Below, in pieces: positions 37,077-45,739 of a stretch of 64,000 bases of DNA. The notes below the pieces were generated by a model. That model had not been told where the DNA came from. It ran no database searches and worked only from the letters and a program-made list of their open reading frames with translations. The position numbers and the translations under genes are program-made. The DNA comes from Streptomyces bathyalis (GTDB taxonomy: Bacteria > Actinomycetota > Actinomycetes > Streptomycetales > Streptomycetaceae), in assembly GCF_015910445.1 (NCBI RefSeq), contig NZ_CP048882.1, positions 62,001 to 126,000 of the forward strand, in the 5' to 3' direction. Position 1 is the stretch's first letter, and every line of letters starts with the position of its first letter.

Positions 37077-38081
37077 TCAGGTGGTCCCTTGCGCACCGTC
37101 CGGCCCGAGTCCGCGGCCTTCGAGCCAGCGCAGCTGATGGAGGGTCTGCGAGCCCCGCCCTCCGCCGTGGTCGCCGAACTGCCAGACCACGACCTCCTTG
37201 TCGGAGTGCGCGTAGTGGTTGTACGCGGCGAAGCCGGTGGACGGCGGGCAGACGGGGTCCATCAGAGCGACGCTGAAGAGCGCGGGCACCGCGGCACGCC
37301 GGGCGAAGTGCAGCCCGTCGAAGTAGTCGAGCGTGGAGAAGACACTCTCGGGGTCGTCACGCATGTGGACTCCGAGATAGTGCGCGATCTCCGGGTACGG
37401 GCCGGCCACGGCGAGCTCGGCGCCGCGCCGGATGTGGCACAGGAAGGGCACGTCGATGAGTGCCGCCGCGACCTCCGTCCCGGCGAGGGCTGCGACTGCG
37501 AGGGCCAGACCGCCTCCCTGACTGTGGCCGGTGACGATCACGCGAGCCGGATCGACCGCGGGGTGGCCTCGCACGGTCTCGGCCGCCCGCACCGCGTCGG
37601 TGATGAGACGGCGGTAGTAGTGATGTTCGGGGCCGTCGATGCCGCGGGTCATGAAGCCGCCCACGTAGTGCGGTCCCGGAACCGGATCGGGGTCGGGGGT
37701 GGCGTGGCCCTGGCCCCGGCTGTCGACGACGAGGTGGGCGTAGCCCGCCGCGCTCCACAGCAGATGTTCCGTGTGGAGTCCTCTTCCGCCGCCGTAGCCG
37801 ATGTAGTTGACGATGGTGGGCAGCGGTGCGTCCGCGCCCCGCGGCACCAGCAGCCACGCCGCCACGGGCTGCCCGTCCCAGCCCGGGAAGCGCACGTCGT
37901 GGACGTCCACGGTGCGCAGTGGGGAGTCCGTGATGCGTGGGAAGGTCGGGGGCGGTGCCGCGCGTGCCGCTTCCCGGGCTGTGGAGAGGGTGCCGGCCCA
38001 GAAGTCCTCGAAGTCCTCCGGTGCGGCGGTCTCGGGCCGGTAGCTGCGCAGTTGCTCCAGCGGCATGTCGGTCAGCGGCAT
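37077..38081 (-). CDS. acetylxylan esterase / cephalosporin-C deacetylase family protein
   Basis: Alpha/beta hydrolase of 334 residues, the usual length of the AXE1 family, which removes acetyl groups from xylo-oligosaccharides or cephalosporin C. The nucleophile is in VTGHSQGGGLALA, the oxyanion region in NYIGYGGGRGLH, the acid in ALMDPVCPPST and the His in GDHGGGRG. There is no signal peptide, so it acts inside the cell, in keeping with the xylose genes nearby. GAGGAGA precedes the ATG. Divergent from the lipase maturation factor gene. Confidence 0.87.
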   Translation of the reverse strand: MPLTDMPLEQLRSYRPETAAPEDFEDFWAGTLSTAREAARAAPPPTFPRITDSPLRTVDVHDVRFPGWDGQPVAAWLLVPRGADAPLPTIVNYIGYGGGRGLHTEHLLWSAAGYAHLVVDSRGQGHATPDPDPVPGPHYVGGFMTRGIDGPEHHYYRRLITDAVRAAETVRGHPAVDPARVIVTGHSQGGGLALAVAALAGTEVAAALIDVPFLCHIRRGAELAVAGPYPEIAHYLGVHMRDDPESVFSTLDYFDGLHFARRAAVPALFSVALMDPVCPPSTGFAAYNHYAHSDKEVVVWQFGDHGGGRGSQTLHQLRWLEGRGLGPDGAQGTT

Positions 38082-38224
38082 GTGTCTCCTCGGCGAACGC
38101 TCCGGCCGTCCACGTGCCCGGCCAGCAGGTCACAGCATCGCACGGCACACGGCGGCCGCCCGGCGACGGCCTCTTCACTCTGTTCATCACCCATGACAGC
38201 CCGCGACGGTGGTATCCGTGCCAC

Positions 38225-39655
38225 ATGGACTGGTTTGCGGCATCCGACTACTGGCTGACCCGGCTCGTGCTCCAGAGGGCACTGGCCGGCATCTATCTGG
38301 TCGCTTTCGTCTCGGGAGCGCTGCAGTTCCGGGCGCTGATCGGTGAGCGCGGCCTGACGCCGGTGACGCGGTTCGTGCGGCATGCGCCCTTCCGCGCCTT
38401 CCCGAGCCTCTTCCAGTGGCGCTGCTCCGACCGGCTGTTCGCATGCGTGTGCTGGGGCGGTGCGGCGCTGTCGGCGGCGATCGTGGCGGGTGCCGCGGAC
38501 GCCGTGCCGTTGTGGGCGTCGATGCTGATGTGGGCCGTGCTGTGGCTCGCGTATCTCTCGATCGTCAACGTGGGGCAGATCTGGTACAGCTTCGGCTGGG
38601 AGTCGCTGCTGCTGGAGGCCGGCTTCCTTGCGGTGTTCCTCGGCAACGACGAGATCGCTCCGCCTGTGCTCGTGCTCTGGCTGCTGCGCTGGCTGGCCTT
38701 CCGGCTGGAGTTCGGCGCGGGGCTGATCAAGTGGCGCGGTGACCGCTGCTGGCGGGAGCTGACATGCCTGGACTACCACCATGAGACGCAGCCGATGCCG
38801 GGTCCGCTGAGCTGGTTCTTCCACCGGCTGCCGAAGCCGCTGCACCGCGTGGAGACGGCGGCCAATCATGTGGCCCAACTGGTGGTGCCCTTCGGGCTGC
38901 TGATGCCGCAGCCGGTTGCCACGTTCGCGGCAGCGATCGTCATCGTCACCCAGCTGTGGCTCGTGCTGTCCGGCAACTTCTCGTGGCTGAACTGGCTGAC
39001 GATCGTCATCGCCCTTGCCGCCGTGGACAGTTCGGCCTTCTCCGGGCCGCCGCCGTCCTTCGCCGCGCCGCCGTTGTGGTACGTGGTGGTGGTCTGCGCC
39101 GTCACGGCGCTCGTACTGGCGCTGAGCTATTGGCCCGTGCGCAACATGATCAGCCGGGGCCAGCAGATGAACGCCTCCTTCAACTCCCTGCATCTGGTGA
39201 ACACTTACGGTGCCTTCGGCAGCGTCACCCGGGTGCGGCACGAGATCGTCCTGGAGGGCACCGACGAGGAAGCGCCCGATGGGGAGACGGTCTGGCGGGA
39301 GTACGACTTCAAGGGCAAGCCCGGTGATGTGAGCCGTCTGCCGCGCCAGTTCGCTCCGTACCATCTGCGCCTGGACTGGCAGATGTGGTTCGCCGCCCTC
39401 TCCCCCGCGTATGCGGCCGGCTGGTTCGAACCCTTCGTGGCCCGCCTGCTCGAGGGTGACCGCGACACGCTGCGGCTGCTGCGCCGCAACCCCTTCCCGC
39501 ACGAACCGCCCACGCACGTACGGGCGTTGCTGTACCGCTACCGGTTCACGACACGCGAGGAGCGGCGCGAGACGGGCGAGTGGTGGCACCGCACTCTGGT
39601 GCGCGAGTTCCTGCCGCCCGTGCGGGCTGCGACGGACGCGGACCGGGCGCGTTAG
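38225..39655 (+). CDS. lipase maturation factor family protein
   Basis: Polytopic membrane protein of 476 residues of the LMF1/LMF2 family. Supporting stretches are WESLLLEAGFLAVFLGNDE, RLEFGAGLIKWRGDRCW and LTCLDYHHETQPMPGPLSW, all strongly conserved in LMF proteins. In animals LMF1 helps lipases fold in the ER; the bacterial function is unknown. Six or more helices are followed by a hydrophilic C-terminus of about 170 residues (REYDFKGKPGDVSRLPRQF). The RBS at 38225 is weak. Confidence 0.88.
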   Translation: MDWFAASDYWLTRLVLQRALAGIYLVAFVSGALQFRALIGERGLTPVTRFVRHAPFRAFPSLFQWRCSDRLFACVCWGGAALSAAIVAGAADAVPLWASMLMWAVLWLAYLSIVNVGQIWYSFGWESLLLEAGFLAVFLGNDEIAPPVLVLWLLRWLAFRLEFGAGLIKWRGDRCWRELTCLDYHHETQPMPGPLSWFFHRLPKPLHRVETAANHVAQLVVPFGLLMPQPVATFAAAIVIVTQLWLVLSGNFSWLNWLTIVIALAAVDSSAFSGPPPSFAAPPLWYVVVVCAVTALVLALSYWPVRNMISRGQQMNASFNSLHLVNTYGAFGSVTRVRHEIVLEGTDEEAPDGETVWREYDFKGKPGDVSRLPRQFAPYHLRLDWQMWFAALSPAYAAGWFEPFVARLLEGDRDTLRLLRRNPFPHEPPTHVRALLYRYRFTTREERRETGEWWHRTLVREFLPPVRAATDADRAR

Positions 39656-40092
39656 GCACGGGCCCGCGGCCGGGAAGGATCGGCGGCCGCCTGCCGCTTG
39701 GACGGTGCGGGAATGCGTCCTTCCCGGACCCCGCGTCCTATCGAGGAGGGCCCCACCGACCCGCCGAGGGCAACGGCCGGCGGGGCCCATCTCCGGTGCG
39801 GATGAAGTCGGGGAGGACCGGGCCGCACCGGATGGCTGGAATCGTGCGCCTTGTCCTGTTTGCCGTCAACGTCAGCGGCAGAACTTTCATAATCCGTTAC
39901 GGACGACGGCCGGGATGCACCGAAGCCCTCCCGACGGCCGAGTGGGGAGGGCTTCGGCTGATTGATCACCGGGCGCGTCGTCACGGTGGTAACGGTGTGC
40001 CCCGGCGGGCCGGTTGAGCCTTCCGCATGGCGACCTCCTCGCTGCAGGACACGACTCGCCACCTTGGCGGGTTCGCTCGGTCTGGAGGGCTC
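39656..40092. other. intergenic stretch between convergent genes
   Basis: No gene is supported in these 437 bases. They contain a hairpin at 39920-39957 that should terminate the lipoprotein gene and possibly the LMF gene. The open frames present have no RBS or protein-like sequence. Confidence 0.6.
39920..39957. terminator. hairpin terminator
   Basis: CCGAAGCCCTCCC (39920-39932) pairs with GGGAGGGCTTCGG (39945-39957), a 13-bp perfect stem with a 12-nt loop, between two convergent genes. Confidence 0.65.
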
Positions 40093-40551
40093 TCACTCAG
40101 AGTGCGCCATGATGATGTCGGTGACCGTGCTCATCTGGTCGCGGCCCTCCCGGATCTGCTGGTTCATCAGGACCTCGTCGCCTTCGGCGCAGTGGTCCGC
40201 GGCGTTCGCGTAGTGCCGCAGGCCGGCCCGCCATGCACGCGCCCCCTCGTACGCGTCCGCCTCATCGGCGCGCACCGGAAAGCCCTTCCCCTGGCGCATC
40301 TTCTCGACCAGGGCCTGAAGCGTGATGCAGGCCCTGGGGTGCGGACCCGTCTTCAGGTCGGTCAACAGAGCCTGAAGGGACGTCAGTTGATCCTGCTGGC
40401 CGTCCAGCCACTGGCCGATCAATGTGCCGTACGCGGGACCGGACGGCTTGACCCCGGCCGCCTTCGGCTCACCTCTGCCGGCGCTCCCGCATCCGGCGAG
40501 CAGGAGGCCAACGGCAAGTGCGAGCCCCACGTGGGCAGTTCGCGTTCTCAT
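40093..40551 (-). CDS. hypothetical lipoprotein
   Basis: A 152-residue lipoprotein: MRTRTAHVGLALAVGLLLAGC gives a signal peptide with lipobox LAGC. The mature part is helical with three more Cys (PRACITLQALVE, ADHCAEGDE), possibly a small four-helix domain. I do not recognise a family. The Met at 40551 has GAGAGGGG upstream; the frame is open to 40665. Terminated by the hairpin at 39920-39957. Confidence 0.75.
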   Translation of the reverse strand: MRTRTAHVGLALAVGLLLAGCGSAGRGEPKAAGVKPSGPAYGTLIGQWLDGQQDQLTSLQALLTDLKTGPHPRACITLQALVEKMRQGKGFPVRADEADAYEGARAWRAGLRHYANAADHCAEGDEVLMNQQIREGRDQMSTVTDIIMAHSE

Positions 40552-41200
40552 CGTCAGCGCCCCTCTCCGGAGCCATGGACCCGGCCCGCCGTCGTACATG
40601 TCCCGCACCCTGGGGGAACGGTGCCGGTACCCCGCGGCGACGGACCGGGAGACGGAGAACCCCACCCGGCGGACGGGATGAGGCCCGGGCCGGAGTGGGG
40701 GGTGATGCCGAGAGTGCGCCCGTGATGTCTGGAAAGCAAGCTATCGGCTTGAACTTTCACATTGTCGCGATTTCATCCGGTGGGGCGCCTACTTGCGGGG
40801 CGGGAGGTGCCACAAGTGGGCCGCAAAAGGCGAGGCCCCGCCTGCTCCCCCCACAGGAGCAGACGGGGCGCCCCCGCTCGCCACCCCCCACGGGAGCGAA
40901 CGGGAGTACAGGGCCGGTCGCCGAGCCCTGGTGACCACTGATGTCGAGAGTGCGCTCGCATGTCCTAATTGCGCAAGATGCCGGAGGGTCACATTTTCGC
41001 CACGCAGTCCTTCCGGGGTCATTCGCCCGGTCGCCTGGGCGTTTAAGGCGGTGCCACGGTCGCGGTCTGCTGAGGGACCGGCAGCTCACGGACCGATCGC
41101 CGCCCCGGGGGGCGCGTGGGTGAGGCCGCCGATCTGACAGCTCCGTGACGTCTGCTCTGAGGAGCCGCTGCGACGCTGGTCAGCGCCCTACGGTGAGCAG
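40552..41200. other. gene-poor stretch with duplicated motif and hairpin series
   Basis: No convincing gene lies in these 649 bases between divergent genes. Two related blocks share TGATG(C/T)CGAGAGTGCGC (40703 and 40939), an ATGTC about 22 bases in, GCAAG at about 33-34 and TCACATT at about 50-54 bases. Between them are three hairpins (40832-40943). A short frame at 40724-40936 starts MSGKQAIGLNFHIVAIS and then becomes low complexity. A non-coding RNA, a mobile repeat or a duplicated regulatory site are all possible. Confidence 0.5.
40832..40936. repeat. series of three hairpins, two of them imperfect tandem copies
   Basis: The first has GCCCCG-C-CTGCTCC facing GGAGCAG-A-CGGGGC. The second has CCCGCTC facing GGGAGCG. 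The third has CAGGGC facing GCCCTG. Hairpins one and two share the order CCCCCCAC, GGAGC, ACGGG about 37 bp apart and so look like degenerate copies. Confidence 0.55.
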
Positions 41201-42667
41201 GTGACGACCTCGACCCGCATCGACAGGCCGGACAACGGCAGCGGACGCCCCGGAGCCGGCGCGGTCGGTACCGAAGCCCGTTCCGGGACGGGCCGCCGCA
41301 GCACCGTCGCCGACCTCTGCGCGGTGGCGGCTGCCGCAGTGCTCCTCGCGGCGGCGGCGCTCGTGGGGCGCGCATACGACGACAGTGCCGGCACGCTGCG
41401 GCTGCGCTGGCCGCCTCTCTACGCGTACTGGATGCCGCATGCGGGACCCGGCACCGTACTGGCGCCCGCCGTTGCCGTGCTCGTCATCGCCTACGGGCCC
41501 CGCCTGGCCGGGGCCCTGCCCTGGCGCGCACTGCTGCCCGCGGCGTGGGCCGGCGGGATGGCGTGGAGCTGGTCGCTGACGCTGGTGGACGGCTGGCATC
41601 GCGGGGTCGCCACGCGCCTCACGACGGGCTATGAGTATCTGCAGTCCGTCGGAGACGTCGACGACATCGGTGCGACGCTGCGTGGCTTCACGGCGCGCAT
41701 CCTCATGGGCGCGCCGGACAACTGGCCCCCGCATGTCGCGGGCCATCCGCCCGCGGCGCTGCTGACCTTCGTCGGGCTCGACCGGATCGGACTCGGCGGC
41801 GGCGTCTGGGCCACCGTCTTCGTCATCACCGCCGGATCCTCCGCGGTCGCGGCTGTGCTGGTGACCGTCCGCTCACTGGTCTCGGAGCAGGCCGCCCGCA
41901 GCTGCGCCCCTTTTGTGGTGCTCGCACCCGCCGTGGTGTGGACGGGTGTCTCGGCCGACGGCTACTTCACCGCGGTGAGCGCCTGGGCGCTGGCGTTGCT
42001 CGCCCTGTCGGCGACGCGGAGCGTACGGGCCCCTGCGTGCGCCGCGTTGGGCTCGGGACTGCTCTTCGGTCTGACCTGCTATCTGTCGTACGGGCTGATC
42101 CTGATGGGGTTCCTCGCCCTGGCGGTGCTGGTCGCGGCGCGTGCGGTGCGTCCCGTTCCCCTGGTGCTGCTGGGCATGGCGCCGTGGTTCGTACTCTTCA
42201 CTGCGGCCGGGTTCTGGTGGTTCGAGGGCTGGTCCACCCTCGTCGAGCGCTACTACCAGGGGGCCGCAGCGGTGCGCCCATATAGCTACTTCGTCTGGGC
42301 GAACCTGGCGGCGCAGACCGCAGTGGCAGGCCCTGCCGTCGTCGCTTCACTGCGCAGGGCGGGGGCCGCCGCCATTGCTCACCGGGCCGGCAGGAACCGT
42401 GGGGGTAGCGGGGCAGCCGGCGTCGAGGGGACGGGCCCGGCTGCACGCGCCGCCCTGCTGCTGCTCGTCGCGGGTGGCGTGTGCTGCGTCCTGGCCGCGG
42501 ACCTCTCGGGGATGAGCAAGGGCGAGACGGAACGCATCTGGCTGCCGTTCACCCTGTGGCTGCTACCGGCGACGGCGCTGCTGCCGCAGTGCGGCCGCCG
42601 CTGGTGGCTTGGGGCGCAGGCGGTCACCGCACTGACGGTCAATCACCTGCTGATCACCGGCTGGTGA
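41201..42667 (+). CDS. polytopic membrane protein, GT-C glycosyltransferase-like
   Basis: A 488-residue membrane protein with about 11 hydrophobic helices. An early loop has GWHRGVATRLTTGYEYL, and a later one PHVAGHPPAALLTFVGLDR, resembling the acidic and His-containing lumenal loops of lipid-linked mannosyl or arabinosyl transferases (GT-C fold), but no family is certain. Its convergent neighbours are glycan-related genes. The start is GTG 41201 with a weak RBS, and TACGGT just upstream would also allow a leaderless start. It overlaps the convergent gene by 14 bp. Confidence 0.7.
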   Translation: MTTSTRIDRPDNGSGRPGAGAVGTEARSGTGRRSTVADLCAVAAAAVLLAAAALVGRAYDDSAGTLRLRWPPLYAYWMPHAGPGTVLAPAVAVLVIAYGPRLAGALPWRALLPAAWAGGMAWSWSLTLVDGWHRGVATRLTTGYEYLQSVGDVDDIGATLRGFTARILMGAPDNWPPHVAGHPPAALLTFVGLDRIGLGGGVWATVFVITAGSSAVAAVLVTVRSLVSEQAARSCAPFVVLAPAVVWTGVSADGYFTAVSAWALALLALSATRSVRAPACAALGSGLLFGLTCYLSYGLILMGFLALAVLVAARAVRPVPLVLLGMAPWFVLFTAAGFWWFEGWSTLVERYYQGAAAVRPYSYFVWANLAAQTAVAGPAVVASLRRAGAAAIAHRAGRNRGGSGAAGVEGTGPAARAALLLLVAGGVCCVLAADLSGMSKGETERIWLPFTLWLLPATALLPQCGRRWWLGAQAVTALTVNHLLITGW

Positions 42668-43373
42668 GTACGGCCGAGAGGCCCGAACCGCTGCCTGGCC
42701 GCCAGGACGGACGCGCCGCGCCGGCGCGGCCGAGGGCCATGAACGGCCGCTCGCCGCACCGCCATTCCTCCACGACGCTCCAACCCGCTGCCTCCGCCTG
42801 CTCCCGGAGCGCTTCGCGGCCCAGCCTCGCCCACAGGAATGCGGGGCCCTGACCGCCGGTGCCGTCACAGAGGCGCACCTCGCTCCTCTCCTCGACCTCG
42901 TCGGACGAGGCCTCCGCGAACAACAGCCCGTCGGGTGCAAGGAGCTCACGTATGCGCTCCAGCAGCCTCGACGGATCGCCTCCGATGCCGATGTTTCCGT
43001 CCAGCAGCAGTGCGCTCTGCCAGCGTCCTTCACCCGGAAGCGGGTCGAAGACGGACCGCTGGAGAGCCGCGCCACCCGCCCCGCGCGTGCGGGAGATCGC
43101 GGCGGGAGAGGTGTCGACGCCCAGCGCGGGGACGCCCAGCCCCGACAGCGCGGCCACCAGCCGCCCGGGGCCGCAGCCGATGTCGAGAACCGCTCCCGTG
43201 CATCGCCGCAGGACGCTCATGTCCGCCCGGTCTGCCCGTGCGCACCACCGCTCCACCTCCAGCGGCAGCAGCCAGCCGTCGGGGCGCCGCAGGAACAGCG
43301 GACCACGGCCGGCGCGGAGCGCGTCGGCGTACGGGTCCTGCTCCGTACACCACGCGAGGGCGGGTGCGCTCAC
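42654..43373 (-). CDS. class I SAM-dependent methyltransferase
   Basis: A 239-residue methyltransferase with motif I VLDIGCGPGRLVAALSGLGV and the acidic loop ALGVDTSPAAI. The C-terminal half has EWRCGERPFMALGR. Translation is coupled to the upstream gene through a GTGA overlap at 43370-43373. Together with the DUF2064 and GT2 genes it forms a tight leftward operon; the acceptor is probably a glycan or small sugar derivative, by context only. Confidence 0.85.
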   Translation of the reverse strand: MSAPALAWCTEQDPYADALRAGRGPLFLRRPDGWLLPLEVERWCARADRADMSVLRRCTGAVLDIGCGPGRLVAALSGLGVPALGVDTSPAAISRTRGAGGAALQRSVFDPLPGEGRWQSALLLDGNIGIGGDPSRLLERIRELLAPDGLLFAEASSDEVEERSEVRLCDGTGGQGPAFLWARLGREALREQAEAAGWSVVEEWRCGERPFMALGRAGAARPSWRPGSGSGLSAVLTSR

Positions 43374-44173
43374 GGCGCCACCGCCCGGGTGAGATCCGCG
43401 TGCACGGAGGCGAAGCGTCCCGAGGAGAGTTCGGCGACGCGGGCGGCGTCGGCCGCGGTGTCCACGTCGCGGAGCACCGGCAGGTCCCGTACGGAAAGAC
43501 TCGCCTCGATGAGCCGACGCCGCTGCCGCGTGCCCGTGTCCGCCCTGGACATCGGTACGCCCAGCACGAGTTCGGGCTGGGGGCGCGCCATGCCGAGTGC
43601 CCAGAAGCCGCCGTCGGCGGCCGGGCCGAACCAGGCGTCGCGCTCGTCCCACGGGCCGGAGTTCGTGGCGAGGGCGAGCAGGTCCGTCGTGATCTGGGGG
43701 GTGTCCATGCCGATGAGCAGCGCCGGGCCGTCGCACAGCCCGAACGCGGCCGCGATCCGCTCGTCGAGTCCGCCGCCGCGCTGCGGCACCACCTCGAACC
43801 CGGCGGGCAGCCAGGGTCCCGGCCGCCCGTCGAGCACGAGCACACGTCGGCGCACGTCCATACGCGCGACGGTCTCCAGGGTGTCCGCGAGCGAGGCCTC
43901 GGCCAACCGGGCCGCCTCCTCGGGACGGTACGGGGGCGTCAGCCGTGTCTTGACCCGGCCTGGCACAGGCTCCTTGGCGATCACGAGAAGTGTCGTGGGG
44001 GCGGGTGCGTTCGCGGCCCCCGGTCCCCCCGGTGCGGGGCGTCGATCGGGGCCGGTCCCGGAGCCTGACGCCGCTGCGGGCAGCGGCAGTCGCGCGGCGG
44101 TGAGCGCGGGTGGAGAGGCATCGATGGCGTCGCCGTGCAGGGCCCGGCTGCCGTCCTGGCCGCCGCCGGTCAT
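43370..44173 (-). CDS. DUF2064 / TIGR04282-type glycosyltransferase-like protein
   Basis: A 267-residue GT-A-like protein. LLVIAKEPVPGRVKTRLTPP is the typical DUF2064 beginning, after a disordered Gly/Ala tail of about 65 residues, and GPALLIGMDTPQIT with GPAADGGFWALGM completes the nucleotide-sugar-like site. Relatives are annotated in arsenosugar biosynthesis, a role not supported here. The ATG overlaps the stop codon of the GT2 gene (ATGA). Confidence 0.83.
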   Translation of the reverse strand: MTGGGQDGSRALHGDAIDASPPALTAARLPLPAAASGSGTGPDRRPAPGGPGAANAPAPTTLLVIAKEPVPGRVKTRLTPPYRPEEAARLAEASLADTLETVARMDVRRRVLVLDGRPGPWLPAGFEVVPQRGGGLDERIAAAFGLCDGPALLIGMDTPQITTDLLALATNSGPWDERDAWFGPAADGGFWALGMARPQPELVLGVPMSRADTGTRQRRRLIEASLSVRDLPVLRDVDTAADAARVAELSSGRFASVHADLTRAVAP

Positions 44174-44844
44174 CGCAGCACCGCCTGCATGTCGCGCACC
44201 GCATGCCAGGTGCCCAGCCAGGTGCCGGTCACCTTCGACTTGCCCGAACGAGGCAGGTAGTCGACCTCCGTCTCGTCGATGCGCCAGCCGGCGTCTGCGG
44301 CGCGCACCACCATTTGCAGCGGGTAGCCGCTGCGGCGGTCCGTCAGGCCCAGTTCGAGGAGCGCCTCGCGACGGGCAGCGCGCAGCGGACCAAGGTCGTG
44401 CAGCCTCACGCCGGTTCGGCGCCGCACCATGCGTGAGAGGGCGCGGTTCCCGAGGCGGGCGTGCAGCGGCCACGCCCCGCGCCGTGTCGGGCGACGCCGT
44501 GCCAGCACGAGGTCCGCCGTTCCCTCACGGACCGGCGCCGAGACGCGCGGCAGCATGCCCGGGTCCAGCGTGGCGTCGCAGTCGCAGAACGCAACGAACT
44601 CGGCCTCCGCTGCCAACAACCCCGCGTGGCAGGCCGCTCCGAACCCACGGCGCTCCTCGCGCACCACCCTGGCGCCGTAGTCGCGCGCGATGCCCGCGGA
44701 GCCATCGGTCGAGCCGTTGTCGACGACAATCGCCCGCCATCCGGCCGGAATCCGCTCCAGCACCCATGGCAGCGCTTCAGCCTCGTTCAGGCAGGGAAGC
44801 ACCAGGTCTCCGTGCCAGGGCTGCGAGTTGGTGGTCATCTCCAT
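44170..44844 (-). CDS. family 2 glycosyltransferase
   Basis: A 224-residue GT2 enzyme, DPM1/DPG-like. The fold begins LVLPCLNEAEALPWVLERIP, followed by VVDNGSTDGSAGIARDYGA and the DxD-type FCDCDATLDPGML. The acceptor part has HDLGPLRAARREALLELGL and EVDYLPRSGKSKVTGT. No membrane helices are seen. GTGAGGCAG precedes the ATG at 44844. It is the first gene of a three-gene leftward operon, divergent from the two-component system. Confidence 0.88.
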   Translation of the reverse strand: MEMTTNSQPWHGDLVLPCLNEAEALPWVLERIPAGWRAIVVDNGSTDGSAGIARDYGARVVREERRGFGAACHAGLLAAEAEFVAFCDCDATLDPGMLPRVSAPVREGTADLVLARRRPTRRGAWPLHARLGNRALSRMVRRRTGVRLHDLGPLRAARREALLELGLTDRRSGYPLQMVVRAADAGWRIDETEVDYLPRSGKSKVTGTWLGTWHAVRDMQAVLR

Positions 44845-44890
44845 CTGCCTCACCCTACGAGCCCATAACGGACATAAGGGATCGACCCAC

Positions 44891-44908
44891 CTTACGGAAG
44901 GCTGACAT
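44891..44908 (-). promoter_or_regulatory. conserved site, copy 1 (ATGTCAGCCTTCCGTAAG)
   Basis: Read on the minus strand, this 18-bp sequence differs in one base from a plus-strand copy at 48252-48269. It sits 47 bp upstream of the GT2 start and 61 bp upstream of the response regulator start, so it is a good candidate site for that regulator. Confidence 0.5.
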
Positions 44909-44968
44909 CCGTGCCCGGGCGACGCCTCGACAGGGCCACCGCGCCCGGCCCGGTGCCAGACTCGCCAT

Positions 44969-45739
44969 ATGCGAACACAGCCTTCGGCCGCGGCCCGCAG
45001 GGTCCTTGTCGTGGACGACGATCCGACCGTCACGGAAGTGGTGGCCGGTTACCTCGACCGCTCCGGGTTCGTCGTCGACCGCGCGGCCGACGGGCTCGAC
45101 GCCCTGTCCCGGGCTCAGGCCGCCCCGCCCGATCTCGTCGTGCTCGATCTGATGCTGCCGGGACTGGACGGCCTTCAGGTGTGCAGGCAGCTGCGCCGGC
45201 AAGGACCGGTGCCGGTGGTCATGCTGACGGCACGCGGCGACGAGGAGGACCGCATCCTCGGCCTCGAGGTGGGCGCGGACGACTACGTCACCAAGCCGTT
45301 CTCTCCGCGTGAACTGGTGCTCCGCGTCGAGTCGGTGCTGCGCCGCGCGGGGTCGCCGCCGCCGGAGGGTCCGCTGCTGACGGGTGGCGGCATCACACTC
45401 GACCCGGCCGCCCGTTCCGTCTCCGACGCACGGGGAGCTCTGTCGCTGACCCTTCGAGAGTTCGATCTGCTCGCGCACTTCCTGCGGCATCCGGGGCGGG
45501 CGTTCAGCCGGGAGCAGCTCATGGCGGACGTGTGGGGCTGGGACTTCGGCGACCTGTCGACGGTGACCGTCCACGTGCGGCGTCTGCGTCACAAGGTCGA
45601 GGCCGATCCCGCACACCCGCGGCTGATCACGACGGTGTGGGGTGTCGGCTACCGCTTCGACGACGGCGGTGGCGGTGGTCCGGCCGCCGGTGACGCGGGC
45701 GCAGGCGGCGTCGGCGCCGGTGGAGGCCGTGATGCGTGA
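44969..45739 (+). CDS. OmpR-family response regulator
   Basis: A 256-residue regulator. The receiver has acidic residues VLVVDDDPTVTEVV, the phosphoacceptor Asp in VVLDLMLPGLDG and Lys in VTKPFSPRELVLRV. The winged-helix output has LTLREFDLLAHFLRHPG and STVTVHVRRLRHKVEADP with LITTVWGVGYRFD. The last 25 residues are Gly/Ala-rich. It overlaps the kinase gene by 8 bp. Likely target genes are the adjacent glycan operons (shared 18-bp site). Confidence 0.95.
   Translation: MRTQPSAAARRVLVVDDDPTVTEVVAGYLDRSGFVVDRAADGLDALSRAQAAPPDLVVLDLMLPGLDGLQVCRQLRRQGPVPVVMLTARGDEEDRILGLEVGADDYVTKPFSPRELVLRVESVLRRAGSPPPEGPLLTGGGITLDPAARSVSDARGALSLTLREFDLLAHFLRHPGRAFSREQLMADVWGWDFGDLSTVTVHVRRLRHKVEADPAHPRLITTVWGVGYRFDDGGGGGPAAGDAGAGGVGAGGGRDA

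Noticed and set aside
40832-40943. CRISPR-like repeats (CTGCTCCCC beginning)
   Set aside because: Only two imperfect copies, with too short a distance between them, different flanks and no cas genes.
43370-44473. Long N-terminal version of the DUF2064 protein
   Set aside because: The extension is Arg/Pro-rich and antiparallel to nothing conserved, and it covers the end of the GT2 gene; the ATGA junction at 44170-44173 is the normal start.
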